Translations under genes and position numbers: made by a program
Assembly: GCA_933207985.1 (NCBI GenBank)
Contig: OW240918.1
Coordinates: forward strand, 25,523,430-25,587,429
Direction: 5' to 3'
DNA from: Pelobates cultripes
Lineage: Eukaryota > Chordata > Amphibia > Anura > Pelobatidae
DNA length: 64,000 nucleotides
Notes under the pieces: generated by a model
The model's input: only the letters and a program-made list of their open reading frames with translations
Databases searched by the model: none
Told to the model about the DNA's origin: nothing
Shown: positions 21,370 to 32,796 of the stretch, piece after piece
How the letters are laid out: every line of letters starts with the position of its first letter
Position numbering within the stretch: the stretch's first letter is position 1

Positions 21370-23312
21370 TTTAAAAACATAATAGCTTCAATAAGCAACA
21401 AAATTAAACATGTTTACGTTCTATCCCAAGGTTTAATGCCAGGGATTTTAGGACATTGATCCTCCAGAGTTCAGCTGTCATTATGCTAGGCCCACAGACC
21501 CCATACTTAGTTAAAATTGGGTATTTCTAACCTGGGCTGTTAATTTGTCCATTTAGTAGGCATATTTTATTCTTGAGAAAATTTGCGCGAGTGAAGGAGC
21601 TTCTGGCTTACGCCACAACTGGGCCAGTGTTCTGTGTGCTGCCAGAATTAGCATGTGTAAGAAGCTGTTCCCTCCTAGGTGTACCCTCAGTAGGTCTAGA
21701 AAGAAGGAAGGCCCAGGGGCCCAGATCAATATGTCTCTGCATTACGTCAGATATTAGTTTAGGTACAACATATAAACATAAGTTTTCTTTTCCCCATACA
21801 TGAGCCAGTAATTATTGGTATCTATGCTCCCCATAAGATTTTACTGGAGCCATGTACCAGCAAAACATCATCTTGAACAATTGCTCCTGGAGCGTTATGC
21901 AAATGAAGATTGAGCACATGCCTCCCACATACTCTCCCATTGATCTTCCTCCAGCACCTCCCCCAGGTAGGCCTCCCATTGGTTAATATATTTCATGTCT
22001 CCCCATTTTCCTGATGAAGAGCTTATATGGTGCGATAGGACTGTGATTATACCTGTTTGAGTGGTCTCTTCAAGACAAAGTTTCTTGAAGAATGTGAGGA
22101 GGGATTTGACTGCTTTCTTTACCTCTTCTAGTCTCTCTAAATCACATATTTATAAGTAATGGAAGTCGCTAGTGTTCTGTAATGCTGCTAAACTGACTAT
22201 CTCTAAAGTAGGGTATCATTGGGGATGGGGAGGGTACCAATACATATTTTTTTGTCACTGTGTTGCATATTTGTATAAAGTTAGTGATTGCTGGACATGT
22301 GGTTCTAAGTAAGGCCTTTTGTGCTTTAGGTACCCATATATAAAATTGTGGAAGGTCAACTCCCATGATAAGCGATGTCAATGTCTATTCACTGCCTAAG
22401 GTTTGGGAATGAGTGCCAGTGGATTACTTGAGCTAATTAGGCTGCTATGTTATAAAAATATAAGTGTGACAATCCAAGTCCTCCCCTCCTTTGGTCTTTA
22501 GAGGAGATTTCTGGCCAACTGGTGGTGCTTGCGCTGCAAGACGAATTTGTCTATAGCTGCTTGTAATCCGGTTAAGCCACGCATAGTGACTCTAATTGGA
22601 AAGGATTTGAATAGAAATAGTATTCTGGGCAGGATGCTCATTTTGACGGTGTGGAAACATCCAGCCCAGAAAACTGGTTTGTCTATCCAGTTATCTAGGT
22701 CCTTAATAAGTGCACACAGGGTGGGGGTGTAGTTCTAAGAAAACAATTTGGTAGGGACAGAAGTAATTTTTACTCCTAATTAAAAATTAAAAATGCAAAC
22801 TTCACTATCTTAAAACAGTAAGTAGATTCCACCTGTGCCATGTCCGTGGCCAACATATGAGGGGCAATTGATGTATATATGTTAATGTTCTATCCCAATA
22901 AAGTCTGTAATGTTAAGTCTAAGTGTCCCAGGGATGTGGCCGGGTTGGTCAATGTGAGTAGTAAGTCATTGATGAAACCAAAACTTTGGTTAGCAATATC
23001 CTCTACATGAATCTATGGGTTTGTTCTTATAGAGTGCAGTAATGACTCCAACGATATTGCAAAAAGTAAAGGGAACAAAGGACATACCTGTTGNNNNNNN
23101 NNNNNNNNNNNNNNNNNNNNNNNNNNNNNNNNNNNNNNNNNNNNNNNNNNNNNNNNNNNNNNNNNNNNNNNNNNNNNNNNNNNNNNNNNNNNNACAATAT
23201 CATTCTTCGGTAGAGTTGTATGAAACCACGTGATAGAGATAAATATCTGTGAGGGCTTGGTCACCTCCTTCCTTAAGAATAGAGGTTGGAGGTTATTATA
23301 AATATAATGCAT
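21370..23312 (-). pseudogene. L1-type ORF2 remnant, interrupted by an assembly gap
   Basis: On the minus strand just below the gap (23093 downward) the frame reads PLFPLLFAISLESLLHSIR, the block downstream of the RT catalytic core in L1-type LINEs. Further along come KMSILPRILFLFKSFP (about 22650-22600), the conserved segment that also survives in the 1-kb L1 copy, and near 21650-21560 HRTLAQLWRKPEAPSLAQI, a typical L1 C-terminal block. Stops and frameshifts are frequent. The 3' limit near 21370 is judged from an A/T-rich end. Sequence above the gap (23194-23312) is assigned with less certainty. Confidence 0.7.
23094..23193. other. Assembly gap (100 N)
   Basis: Exactly 100 undetermined bases, a length often used as a placeholder for a gap of unknown size. 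It lies within an L1-type ORF2 remnant, so the missing sequence probably includes its reverse-transcriptase core. Confidence 0.99.
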
Positions 23313-23938
23313 TAAAATTGGGGATCGATTCCTAACTATACTGTAAAGGATATTTATGACAACAACAATCTGCAGTTTTCAATGTACAGGCAGTGATTTT
23401 TGTTTCTTCTCAAATATATGCTTATTAAAAATATCAATGCACTTGCATTGACTCTGGTGCTTGAGAACATTTTTTATCTCCCTCTGTTACATCATGGAAT
23501 GATTTCTTGTAGAAAGAAAAAAATATATTTAAAAAAAAAAAGAATATTGTGTTAATCCATATGGCAAATGTTGCTGTCAAAGTAATATGAGAATAGCATA
23601 TAACAAGGCAAGTATAGTAATCCTAGTTCTTCCGCTCTGAAACCACAGACATGCCCATTATTTTAGTTTGTTGAAACAAAAGACAAAAAAAAGAATGAAA
23701 ACTGAAACATTAACATGTTAATCTTGTCTATTGTTGCTCTCTATCTGGAGCCTGTGTTCATCAAGCCGGTATCACAGAAAGGGCACCATAAACTTTTAGT
23801 GCATTTAGTGTTTGTGTGCATTTGATTTGTCTTCAGTGATCTTATGTTCTTTCCAGTTATGATTCACCATCTCTGAATTTTGAAGGAAAGTAAGTAGACA
23901 AGATTAGTTTCACCCTGGCCAGCACTATAGCTAGGCCT
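23313..23938. other. No recognisable gene
   Basis: AT-rich sequence without frames or repeats that I can identify. Confidence 0.5.
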
Positions 23939-23954
23939 CTATCTGGTATACTGG

Positions 23955-24213
23955 AAAAAGAGGAGGAATAGTGCACTCTTGTTGAGATCCAGGTGCTGCC
24001 AGACCTGGGGTTGGCTGTCCCCACTGCAACTGTTTTGAACAAAAGTATGGTCCAGGCACTCAGGATTCAATTCAACAGCAGATTTATTGGAAACAAGTGC
24101 AACATTTCGATCCCACAAAGGATCTTTCTCGAGCATGAGATCAGAACGTTGTACTTGTTTCCAATAAATCTGCTGTTGAATTGAATCCTGAGTGCCTGGA
24201 CCATACTTGTGTT
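23955..24213. mobile_element. 259-bp palindromic retroelement with 16-bp target duplication
   Basis: Flanked by perfect 16-base copies of CTATCTGGTATACTGG at 23939-23954 and 24214-24229, the length of duplication left by LINE-type retrotransposition. Inside, 24045-24103 and 24148-24206 are 59-base inverted arms with a single mismatch, around a 44-base loop. The right arm includes AATAAA (24162-24167). On the minus strand the loop holds CTCGAGAAAGATCC, a small stem, and GGGATCGAAATG, recalling the core of hammerhead ribozymes found in Penelope-like elements, though CTCGAGA departs from the consensus CTGATGA. Mobility by retrotransposition is well supported; the ribozyme reading is tentative. 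Confidence 0.8.
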
Positions 24214-24239
24214 CTATCTGGTATACTGGCATTTAGGGA

Positions 24240-24785
24240 TGTGCATCTGCAAAAAATTTGGTTTGGAAATTCGGGTAAGTAAAAAAATGTCTCTGCTTGC
24301 GCAATTTGGACCAATAGCATTCGGTTCGGCACTTCGGAACTGCCGAACGTCGTCACTTCGGAACTTTGCCACTTTGTAAATTCAGCACTTCGGACATTCG
24401 CAAGCATCTGAATGGCATGAAATTTGTATGAATATACATTTGGAACTAAACGAATTGCACATTTTTATTGCTCATTTAATTGGACAGGGAATAGTGTAAC
24501 CGGATTGGGCAAGCAAGCATTAAATTGCACAAAAGGAATTAGCTTATGGTCAAGATTCCTGCCATTATTCAAGTAATTTTCCCTCCCTCTCTCTTGTTTT
24601 GTCACTTTTCTGAAAATCTGAATCACTTCGGCGCTTCGGAGCTGCAGCACTTCCAAGCTACTGAACTTAGTCACTTCAAAACTTCGGGACTTCTGCACTT
24701 CGGATATTCATAAGCATCCGAATGTCTGAATGGCATGAAATTCGTACAAATGTACATTCGGAATGAAACAAATTGCACATGTCTA
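24240..24785. repeat. Repeat rich in CACTTCGGA words, two related halves
   Basis: Short units of the type CACTTCGGAACT recur at 24330-24395 and 24628-24712. Each cluster is followed by a matching block (GCAAGCATCTGAATGGCATG at 24400; a GCATCCGAATG...GAATGGCATG equivalent at 24713-24738), then a GAATTGCACAT-type end (24453 and 24770). I read this as two related copies of one frog-type repeat with internal short tandem units. Class unknown. Confidence 0.65.
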
Positions 24786-24944
24786 CTGGCATTGTATGGG
24801 TCACAAAATTGAGGATTCTGCATTTCAGCCTTTGTCATGAAGTCTCCCCATTAAACTCAAAGTGTGGGAGAATGCGTTGATGATATACAAAGGTCCCCTG
24901 TTCCATAAATTAGCCTTTCAGGGAAACAAATGTTCTTCATACCT

Positions 24945-25163
24945 AATGGCAATCAGATTTCTTCTTGGATCGACAACTTGTTAACAAACATCTCAATTAT
25001 ATCCTTGAATATTCTGTTTATGCAAAAAATCTAGACCTTTTCTAAAAACATTGAATTAATCTGACAACAGGACATATTTAGGTATAGAATTACACATTTT
25101 TATTGTTCTTTCTGTAAAGAACCCTTTCTTCTGCTGTTAGCGAAATCACCTTTCTTCTTTTGT
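24945..25163 (-). mobile_element. CR1-type LINE 3' fragment, old
   Basis: Parallels 34385-34610 in order: AATGGCAATCAGATTT..CTTGGATC (24946) against AATGGCAGTCAGATTT..CTTGGATC, and TTATTGTTCTTTCTGTAAAG..ACC (25100) against TTATTGTTCTTATGGTAAA..ACC, ending with a CACCTTTCTTC / CTCCTTTCTTC block. It is a short, diverged piece of the non-coding/C-terminal end of such a LINE on the minus strand. Confidence 0.6.
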
Positions 25164-25169
25164 ATTTTA

Positions 25170-26498
25170 CTGCTAACGAACAGGGTAGGTTAGGTACAGA
25201 TAAAAAGATTTTGATGTGTCATGCTTGGACTCAAATTAATCTTCATTTTAACGTAGACAGTTGAACAATGTTGGTCAAGTGGTCAACTTGTAATTGTTTT
25301 TTTTGTGAAGCATATGTTTGAATGGTGGTCCCGGTCATCCAAGTCACCAAGTTAAGCAGACACAGTATTTGTTTATTTTGTTCATAACTCACACCAGTAA
25401 ATGTATCAATAGTGTTCACTAAGTGAGAGAGAAATTGATCCTCTTTAACTTGAGGTTTATGAAAAGACTTATCTAAATTGACTAATTTTTTAACTCATGA
25501 TTTAATAACACATTGTTAGACTTACACTGCATTATTTGATTCAATGTTGAAATCTAAACAAGCCAGTTTCAAATTTTTGTGCTGCTAAAAAAAACTATAA
25601 CAGCTAAGTAATTAGTCTAAAAGGTAATTTAGACAATTACATGCAATAAGGGACTTTGCTGACATTTTGGAAGGCCCTTTTAATAACCTATGATTGTCAA
25701 TTCCATGGTTGATACATAAACTCTAGGATTCTGAAGGTTGCTTAAAATTGTCTGGAAATGAAAAGGGAGAGCAAAAATAATGCTACTTTGGAATATTTGC
25801 TTTTGGATAAGTGTGCCATTGCCGACATCAATGTTTCTACCAAGAAATGGAATGATGGCTATAGTGTCTGATGAGGGCAGATTTTTGTGCCATTTGGTAC
25901 CTCATGTTTTGCTTCTAAAATGATTGACATAAAACAAGATGATCATAACAGCAACAGGCACTGCAGTACATGAAAAATTTCTAATCTATTTACGCTATAA
26001 AAACAATTTACTGATACACTAAATGCAGAGTCAATAGTGGAGGATATGCCCCGGAAACTAATAGGAAGTCTCCAATCCTAGTGCAGCCTGTTAGAAGAAA
26101 TGTCCTTCACATGACCATAAAAAACAGTTTAGTGGGCACACCTAAAAAGTGCAAAATAGACATAAGCTTCCATAGTGAACTATACTTTATTATGTAAACT
26201 GGACAAAATAACTGTTCTGATGATACAGTGGGCTCCCATGAACTCTCTTGGGCTGTGCACCACACGAGTGAGGGAATGTCAAATACAGAAGCTCACAGAA
26301 GGTACATTTGGAAGATTGATGATGTTCACCTCCAGGTAAGGAAGTATTTTGTATAATTTGGCCCCAGCAGCACCCTATAATGTATGCATGTTCAGGTGAG
26401 TGCAGCCCTCTTGGTTTCTTTTATATATTTGGGAGTCCCAGGCCAACTCCTTGACCTGCAGAGAGTCCCAGTAAGGAAGTATTTCCCAAGTAAGTGGA
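25170..26498. other. No recognisable gene
   Basis: Unassigned sequence. No frame over 70 codons and no clear repeat. Confidence 0.5.
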
Positions 26499-27400
26499 TT
26501 AATCTCATAAGAGCAAGCATTAGGCTGCTGCTAGGATAGGACCTGCCGAATATGGGGTACTTTGACGTAGTTGGCCGGCTTATGCAATATATAATCATAT
26601 AATGTAACTAAACCCCCATCATTTTTTGTCTAGGTGAGGTGTTTTTAAATAAAACTATTACAATCTCTAAGATTGTTTAAAATACACAATTTATAAAAAT
26701 GGTAAAGCCTTTTTATGGTGAAACGCGTTAATGGTTTTAAATTGTGTATTTTAAGCAATAAAAGTTTTTTGGTCATTACATTTTTATACCAATTCTCTTT
26801 TTATTGTATTTTATTTGCCCTTTTTTTTTTCCTGGCATCTTTCTATTTTATCCTGTATCCTGTACTAAAGAAATCCGAGGTGGGGATTATTCCACCAGCG
26901 CTGAGTTAATAGAGCAGTATCTTCTGCTGTATTCTTGTAAGTAAATTTTATATATTTTTTTTTATTCCATTATATACTGAGAGCACTATCGCTGTTTTCT
27001 TATATATACCCTGGAGCACTGCCTAACCAGACTGGATTGACGGACGTACCTCTCCACTATATCCGTGATCATACCGCTACATGCCCTTTACCCCAGAGCT
27101 GGCTAGAGCTCTTCTAAATGTGAATGTATTACCTTCATTTTAATAATTTTTTACTGGATCCTGACGATAAAACACCATCGGCTATTTTGTCGTTTTCCCT
27201 TTCTCTCCACATATACCGATATTTTAACCATCAACTCCTGATAATTGCCAACTCCCCCCCTATGCTGGTATATAGAGAGACTTTTTATGTGACTTTTATT
27301 TACCATTTTATATTCCTGAGAATTACCAATTTTATTGTACAATTGGGAATTTTTCACTCCTTACTGTTTTATTTTATATAGGCCTATTTGTTGCATTTCC
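26499..27400 (+). repeat. Dispersed repeat family B, copy 2, longer unit
   Basis: Bases 26499-26666 match family B at 17.7 kb. The unit then continues into 20-base inverted arms (26673-26692 and 26739-26758, one mismatch) around a loop that contains GGTGAAACGCGTT, followed at once by AATAAAAG. It continues through T-rich sequence and a GCGCTGAGTTAATAGAGCAG block to at least 27200. The arrangement (inverted arms, GAAAC loop, polyadenylation signal) resembles the element at 24.0-24.2 kb. I believe this is a retroelement end common in frogs but cannot name the family. Confidence 0.6.
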
Positions 27401-27724
27401 ATTTAGACCATTTGTTCTGGTTGTTTGGTATTATAGATTACTGATATTAGCCTCAGGCGCAGCCCTTACTCCTTTTGTATCTATGTATATATAAAACATA
27501 AAAATAATAAAAAATATAAATGTACCCATGCACATAATTACATAAATAATTTCATAAATATACACATAGACTTCAAATATATAAATATGTATATATTATA
27601 ATTCTACGTGCATATTTATGTAATATTTTTACATAATTAAGTAATTTTATTGATTACAATTTGAGGGACCTGCCTGACAACCCAGGCAGAAAGTCCAGAA
27701 AATTAAATTTACTAGCACTATATT

Positions 27725-28005
27725 TAACCCTGTAACTTTCCAAGACACCTTAAAACCTGTACATGCTTTACTTGGGAGTCTTCGATGAATACAAATATTA
27801 GTGTTAAAATGTATCACAACGATGATATTGCCAGTAAAAGTGAAGTTTTTTGCATTTTTTACACACAAATGGCACATTCACTGATGATATCATTGTTGTA
27901 ATACATTTTACTGTTTTGAAACACTAATATTTGTGTTCAGCGAAGTCTCCCGAGTACCCCCCCATGTACAGGTTTTATAGTGTTTTTGAAAGTTACATGG
28001 TCAAA
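27725..28005. repeat. Large imperfect palindrome (foldback element core)
   Basis: Left arm words GTAACTTTCCAAGACACC, CCTGTACATG, ACAAATATTAGTGTT, GATGATATTG face the right arm words GATGATATCATTG, AACACTAATATTTGTGTT, CATGTACAGG and TTTTTGAAAGTTAC in reverse order. Arms are about 120 bases with roughly 80-85% pairing by eye, around a centre near 27862. Sequence to the left (27660-27690, CCTGCCTGACAACCCAGGCA) recalls a stretch of the element at 40.6-40.8 kb, so both may be parts of one larger family. Confidence 0.7.
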
Positions 28006-28410
28006 TACAAAGCTTGATTTTTCATTTTTTCACATTGAAATTTGCCAGATGATATTGCCTTTAAAACTGTATGGTAGCCAAGAAATGAGAACTACCCCCA
28101 CAATGTCATACCATTTGCATGTATGTCTGTTTATCCATCTGTCTGTACATGATTCTAATTTACTATGCATTAAACCTGCTGATTAGTTATTTTGCTGATG
28201 GATCCATCAAATCTGTTCAAACTTCATGTTCTCATGTTCAGTTCTAAGAAAGATCAACTTAATATTTAATTCTTTTGAGAATAATACAATTATTATATAA
28301 TTATAATAGGTATGCTCAATTACATAATTAGTATGTGTTATGGGAAAATGGTGTCATAGATATATCATAAACTACAAGATAGAAGGTCTTTGATCATGAT
28401 CTTCCATTGA

Positions 28411-28514
28411 AGGAACAATCCAGAACCATAAACACTTTAGCTTGCTTTTTGTGTTTTGTTTTTTTTGGCACAAAATTATTAAGATAAATTTGTTTTAGTG
28501 CTTAGAGTGTCCAT
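28411..28514 (+). mobile_element. TTAA-type AGGGACACT family, 104-bp copy
   Basis: Left TTGA (a changed TTAA) is followed by AGGAACAATCCAGAACC; the right end GCTTAGAGTGTCCAT abuts TTAA at 28515-28518. Much shorter than other copies, so internally deleted or a separate short subfamily. Confidence 0.6.
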
Positions 28515-28999
28515 TTAAGACAATAATTCAAATAAATATATTTTAGCATCTATGTACACGAGGGGTAGTCAACCTGGTCCCTACCGCCCAATAGTGGGCA
28601 GTTTTGATTTCAGGTGGGCGGTGGTGGGTTTTGCAAAAAATGCCCAATGGCAATGATGGATGTGGACCGAGGCCATCAGAGATCTTCCTCACCAGCTTGG
28701 TGGCACTTAGTTCCAGCAGAAGAAGGAAAGGGCCTGGGAGGCTCTGTGTTCATTCTGTGAGAAGGCTGGTTGGAGCATTGCCGTGCATTACCGTGGCAAT
28801 GCTCTGATACAGTGGTGTGCTTGCAGGAGGACAGGAGAGTCAGCCTGCAGCCGGAGGAGTGGCAGGCAAAAGTGAACATGCCACCACTGGATCACCAGGG
28901 CTTGCAGCAATATGCCCCCCCTCCCTGGTAAAAGGTAAGAAGAAGGGAGAGGTAGACATCAACATAGATTTTCACATCTCACCCACCTAAACACAACAT

Positions 29000-29251
29000 T
29001 GACCCTATGCATCCTTCACACACAAACACACACTACACCCCTCACACACACACGCACTTCCCCCTCTAAAATGCACAGCCTCCCTCACACAGACACAGTA
29101 CCCCTCACACACACACACAGCATCCCTCACACACACACACAGCATCCCTCACACACACACACAGCATCCTCACACACATACACTGCACCCCTCACCCACA
29201 CACACTGCACCCCTTACCCACACACATTGCACCCCTCACACACACACACTG
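29000..29251 (+). repeat. CA-rich minisatellite
   Basis: Repeats built on CCCTCACACACACACA with inserted GCAT, GCACC or CTGC words. The last units resume after the LTR at 30302-30334, which shows that the LTR inserted into this repeat. Confidence 0.9.
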
Positions 29252-30301
29252 TGTAACGACACCCCCAGGCATAAAAGGGTTAAACCACCATTTAGTAGAT
29301 CTTCCCCTTCCAAAGATACAGGCACAGCTACTGCAGAACACCAAACTCCCGAACTGAATACAAGGGAATGCTCCAAACTCCCGAACTGCATACAAAGGAA
29401 TGCTTCAAACTCCCGAACTGCATACAAGGGAATGCTCCAAACTCCCGAACTGCATACAAGGGAATGCTCCAAACTCCCGAACCGCATATAAGGGAATGCT
29501 CCAAACTCCCGAACTGCATACAAACTAGCACTCCAAACTCCCGAACTGGAACCTCACGAATAGCTGCTAGCAGACGAACAGGAAAAGCACCCAAGCGGCT
29601 TACACTCCTGGCAATCAGTCTCTAACAGAATACAGTAAATCCCCCCAAAGATGAGACAGAACTCCGTGTTGAGGGTCAAGCAGTGGTCTGGTTTAATGAG
29701 GGCTACCTGCCCAGTATTTATGCAGGTCTCCCACCTGGTGGACACTCCCCTAGGGGACCAAATGGGAGACTGTGACAAAGGACAGACGTGAACCAATGAC
29801 AGACACACTGAGGTAAAACATCCCCACAATGCATCCTAACTTCGTTCCCTCTGTCCTGGAGATAATGGGGAAGTAATCCAATTATCTCCCAGGACAGAGG
29901 CAAAACTCCATTAACCACATGGCAGTAAAAGACAGTAAAAGACATAAAAATGTATAAAGTTACAACTGTTGCACAAAACATATACATTCTACCTATCCCC
30001 AGATAGCTTAGATCTGAGCACACAAAAGTACCGAATAGCGCTCAGATCCTATGCACACAGTCCAATCGCCGTGGAGTTAAAGTGTTCACAAAGTCTGTTC
30101 TCCATACGAATAGACTCCACAGGATGGCTATCTGGGGTAATGCTGTTCATACAGTTTAAAATACCGAATGAACAGGCATCCGGTTAAATAAACCTTTTCT
30201 GCAGGGGAAAAGAAGGCTTTTAACATGGGGCCATAGTCCAAAGGCAACAGGCGAGCAACCAGGCTTCTCCAATGCAATGTGGCGAGATTGGTCTTGTCAC
30301 A
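29252..30301 (-). mobile_element. Solo LTR, 1050 bp, inside the hAT element
   Basis: Begins TGTAACGACA and ends TTGTCACA, with the 5-base duplication CACTG on both sides (29247-29251 and 30302-30306). On the minus strand there is a TATA-like GCATAAATAC (about 29723-29714), then CATTAAA (about 29700), a plausible polyadenylation signal. Upstream of the TATA lies a palindrome, CTGGGAGATAATTGG facing CCATTATCTCCAGG (29855-29905), also found in the LTRs at 51 and 61 kb. Its downstream part carries a 32-bp minisatellite. No internal coding region, hence solo. Confidence 0.88.
29345..29553 (-). repeat. 32-bp minisatellite inside the LTR
   Basis: About six and a half units, each starting AAACTCCCGAACTG, at a 32-base period. 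Units differ by a few bases; the last is partly replaced. Because 32 is not a multiple of three, apparent open frames here are periodic artefacts. Confidence 0.92.
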
Positions 30302-30419
30302 CACTGCACCCCTCACACACACACTGCACCCCTCAAAAGGTTGATTACCCCTGATGTACACAATAACAATATAAAAGTATAGAACACGCATCTTTATCTC
30401 TCTCGCGTCTAATCCTACT

Positions 30420-31002
30420 CCTACTATTCCCCTTCTCTCCATCTTCTTCTTTCTTTTCTCTACTTTCTCTCTCTCTTAATCTCCAGAAGGGAGTGACCCT
30501 GGACCAGAAAAATACTTGAGGAGTGGATAACAATGAGACGATACATGATCCCTCATAAACTATGGACAGACATCCAGCACCCAAAATATCCACTACGCGA
30601 TTGGCAGATGGGTCACGTGACATACACTCACATTAACCGCATAGAGTATCGGTCAAGAGGTTCTTGTTTCTTTTTTCGACTTTTTGTTCAAAACTTTCTG
30701 TGCAGCACAGTCAGAAATGAGACCATAGAAATTTTAGAAAGGAAATGAAAAAAACCCAACATTTATTGTGCCAATTTTCATGCTGTTTGTTTATCGAGAC
30801 ATGTATTTAGTGAAACCTACCTGTACTTATGCTACAGATTGGAAATGTCCTTCTCATCCTGTACTATGTTTCACGTAACGATATTCTAGCAACCATCTGT
30901 CATCAACCTGACTTGTCTTGTGCCCTTACCACTGTCAAATATATGTACTAATGTCTGTCATTGTACTGCTCAAGTCTCAATAAAGAAAGTAAAAAAAAAA
31001 GT
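30420..31002 (+). mobile_element. Probable LINE or retroposon 3' end
   Basis: Pyrimidine-rich start (30420-30480), no conserved protein motif, then TCTCAATAAAGAAAG and a run of ten A (30991-31000). This is the form of an L1-type 3' end. A host-derived retrocopy is possible; the 71-codon frame inside has no motif I know. Confidence 0.45.
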
Positions 31003-32790
31003 CTTGAACACACTGTTTGTTTCTATATTATTTCTGTAGACCAGTAATTTAAAATGAAATCAAAGTAAATTTAAACTTTTAGGCTAAAATAGTAAAAATG
31101 TAATTTTGAAATTGACGCTAAATTAGCAAAAATATAACACTTACCTAATTAGTTACTGAATAACCCCAAACTGTTTAGATGAATAGCATTGTATAATGAA
31201 CTGTGTTCATACAATAATTAGCTGTATTCTTGTCAATTACAAATGTTTCATAACAGTGACTCGGTTAGAGTATTATTTGGTAATAGTAACTTAATATGTA
31301 ACTGACAATTCTACATAGTTCCTTTTTTCAATGTAAACAGTGTATTTTCTTAAATGTGTTATGTACACTTGCATAAGTGTTGTGTATTTTTTTTGTGTGT
31401 GTAAATAAAGTGTATTTGACCTCTGTCATCCTTTACACCAGTTTCTATAAAGAAAATTATAAAAGTTTTTATGGTCTTGAAATTGCTGCAGAAAGTACAT
31501 AATAAAATATTTCCGTGTAACAAATGAGAATATTCTCCACTTGTGTGAACAGGTCACCTTGTAATGTTCACATTATCCTTAGGGTAAATTTCACTTTAGA
31601 CAAATACAGTATAAAGCTTAGATTTCTTGAATATTCTGCAACTCTCATCTATTTAAACATCTATTCCAGCTATCTTTATCTGGATGTAAATCTCTACCAA
31701 ATTATATACAAAGTAAACAATATAAATATTAATTTAAAAAAATATAATTGGTAAAAAGTATATGCCTTATCAGTTTTAAATAAAAGTAAAAGATTCCTTT
31801 TGAATGTATAACATGATTTTTTTAAATGTATTAAATTTATTTATTGTATTTATTTATCTATTTTACAGTTGAGTGAATAAATAAATAAGTATGAACTACA
31901 CTGAAATACTTGAGACTCGATTCAGTTAAATACAATTTATTTTAAACAGAAAATGTAGTTTAATAGTATGAGTGTCATCTATATACCAATAATGTGTCTT
32001 ATGAAAGTGGCTCTTTTACTAAAAATATACTCCCTATATCTGGATTGCATTCTATGTTTTATCCCTTGTGCTCTATTTTACAATAACTAGTTAAGGGGAA
32101 AAAAGGACTACTTTTACTTATGAAAGGCAGTCAAGATGACAAAACTAGACAATAGGCTCGGCTTAGGTTCTATTTAAGTTGCCAAATACACTTTCTCATA
32201 GTCATTCAGTAAAATGAATTCCACAGAAATGCAGACATGAGGCATTGTGGGTATAGGAAGACAAAATGGATGTGTCCAGATATTGAGGTCAAGGGTTATA
32301 CAATATAATAAAGTGAGCCTCATTTACTACTTTGACAAACTTGGATGGGGTTTTTTTTATTGAAGTTAGTGTTTGGTTCTACTTTGTGGCATTCCTCTGT
32401 ATTGATTATTTTTAGGATCATGTCTATGTGTGTGTGGGGATTGAGGTATATTTTCACATGAGCTTTGTTTCACTAAGTGTGCATAATTTTTGAGAGCTGC
32501 AATTTAAGAGACTCTTCAGGTAACATAAGCTTGAAAACTGTGACTAATGATGAAGTCCTTCAATTTTTTTGTTTTCAAGTAGTTTAACAAAACCTGGGGA
32601 ATCCCTGGAACTATTAGCCCATTGCCATTGCAAAAACTTTCATAACGTTAAATTTTGTCACCTCATGATCCATCCAAAATATATTCTTGGTTTGAGTTGC
32701 AATGAAGAGTTGTAAGTATTCTTGAGCCTGTGTCAATTCAGTGACACTGGAAAGGTTAATGATAGTTTAGAAATTATAAAAACAAAAGTC
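31003..32790. other. No recognisable gene
   Basis: AT-rich, apparently single-copy sequence. The longest frame is 76 codons, low in complexity. Confidence 0.5.
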
Positions 32791-32796
32791 TAAATG

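Larger units (their letters stand above)
28560..30353. mobile_element. Non-autonomous hAT-type element, interrupted by an LTR
   Basis: Flanked by identical 8-base ATGTACAC at 28552-28559 and 30354-30361, the target duplication size of hAT transposons. The ends are inverted: GAGGGGTAGTCAACC on the left and GGTTGATTACCCCTG on the right, where CAGGGGT is a typical hAT terminus (the left C is changed to G). Without the LTR at 29252-30301 and its 5-bp duplication the element would be about 739 bp. It holds a CA-rich minisatellite (about 29015-29250) of CACACACTGCACCCCT-like units. No transposase frame is present. Confidence 0.88.

Noticed and set aside
28999..29256. Thr-His-rich frame
   Set aside because: Translation of the CA-rich minisatellite of the hAT element.
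29192..29625. Overlapping frames encoding repeated REFGA / NSRT-type peptides
   Set aside because: They are translations of the 32-bp minisatellite inside a solo LTR; the period is not a multiple of three and all frames rotate through the same peptides.
30533..30748. 71-codon frame as a host gene
   Set aside because: It lies in a polyadenylated retroposon-like 3' end and has no motif.
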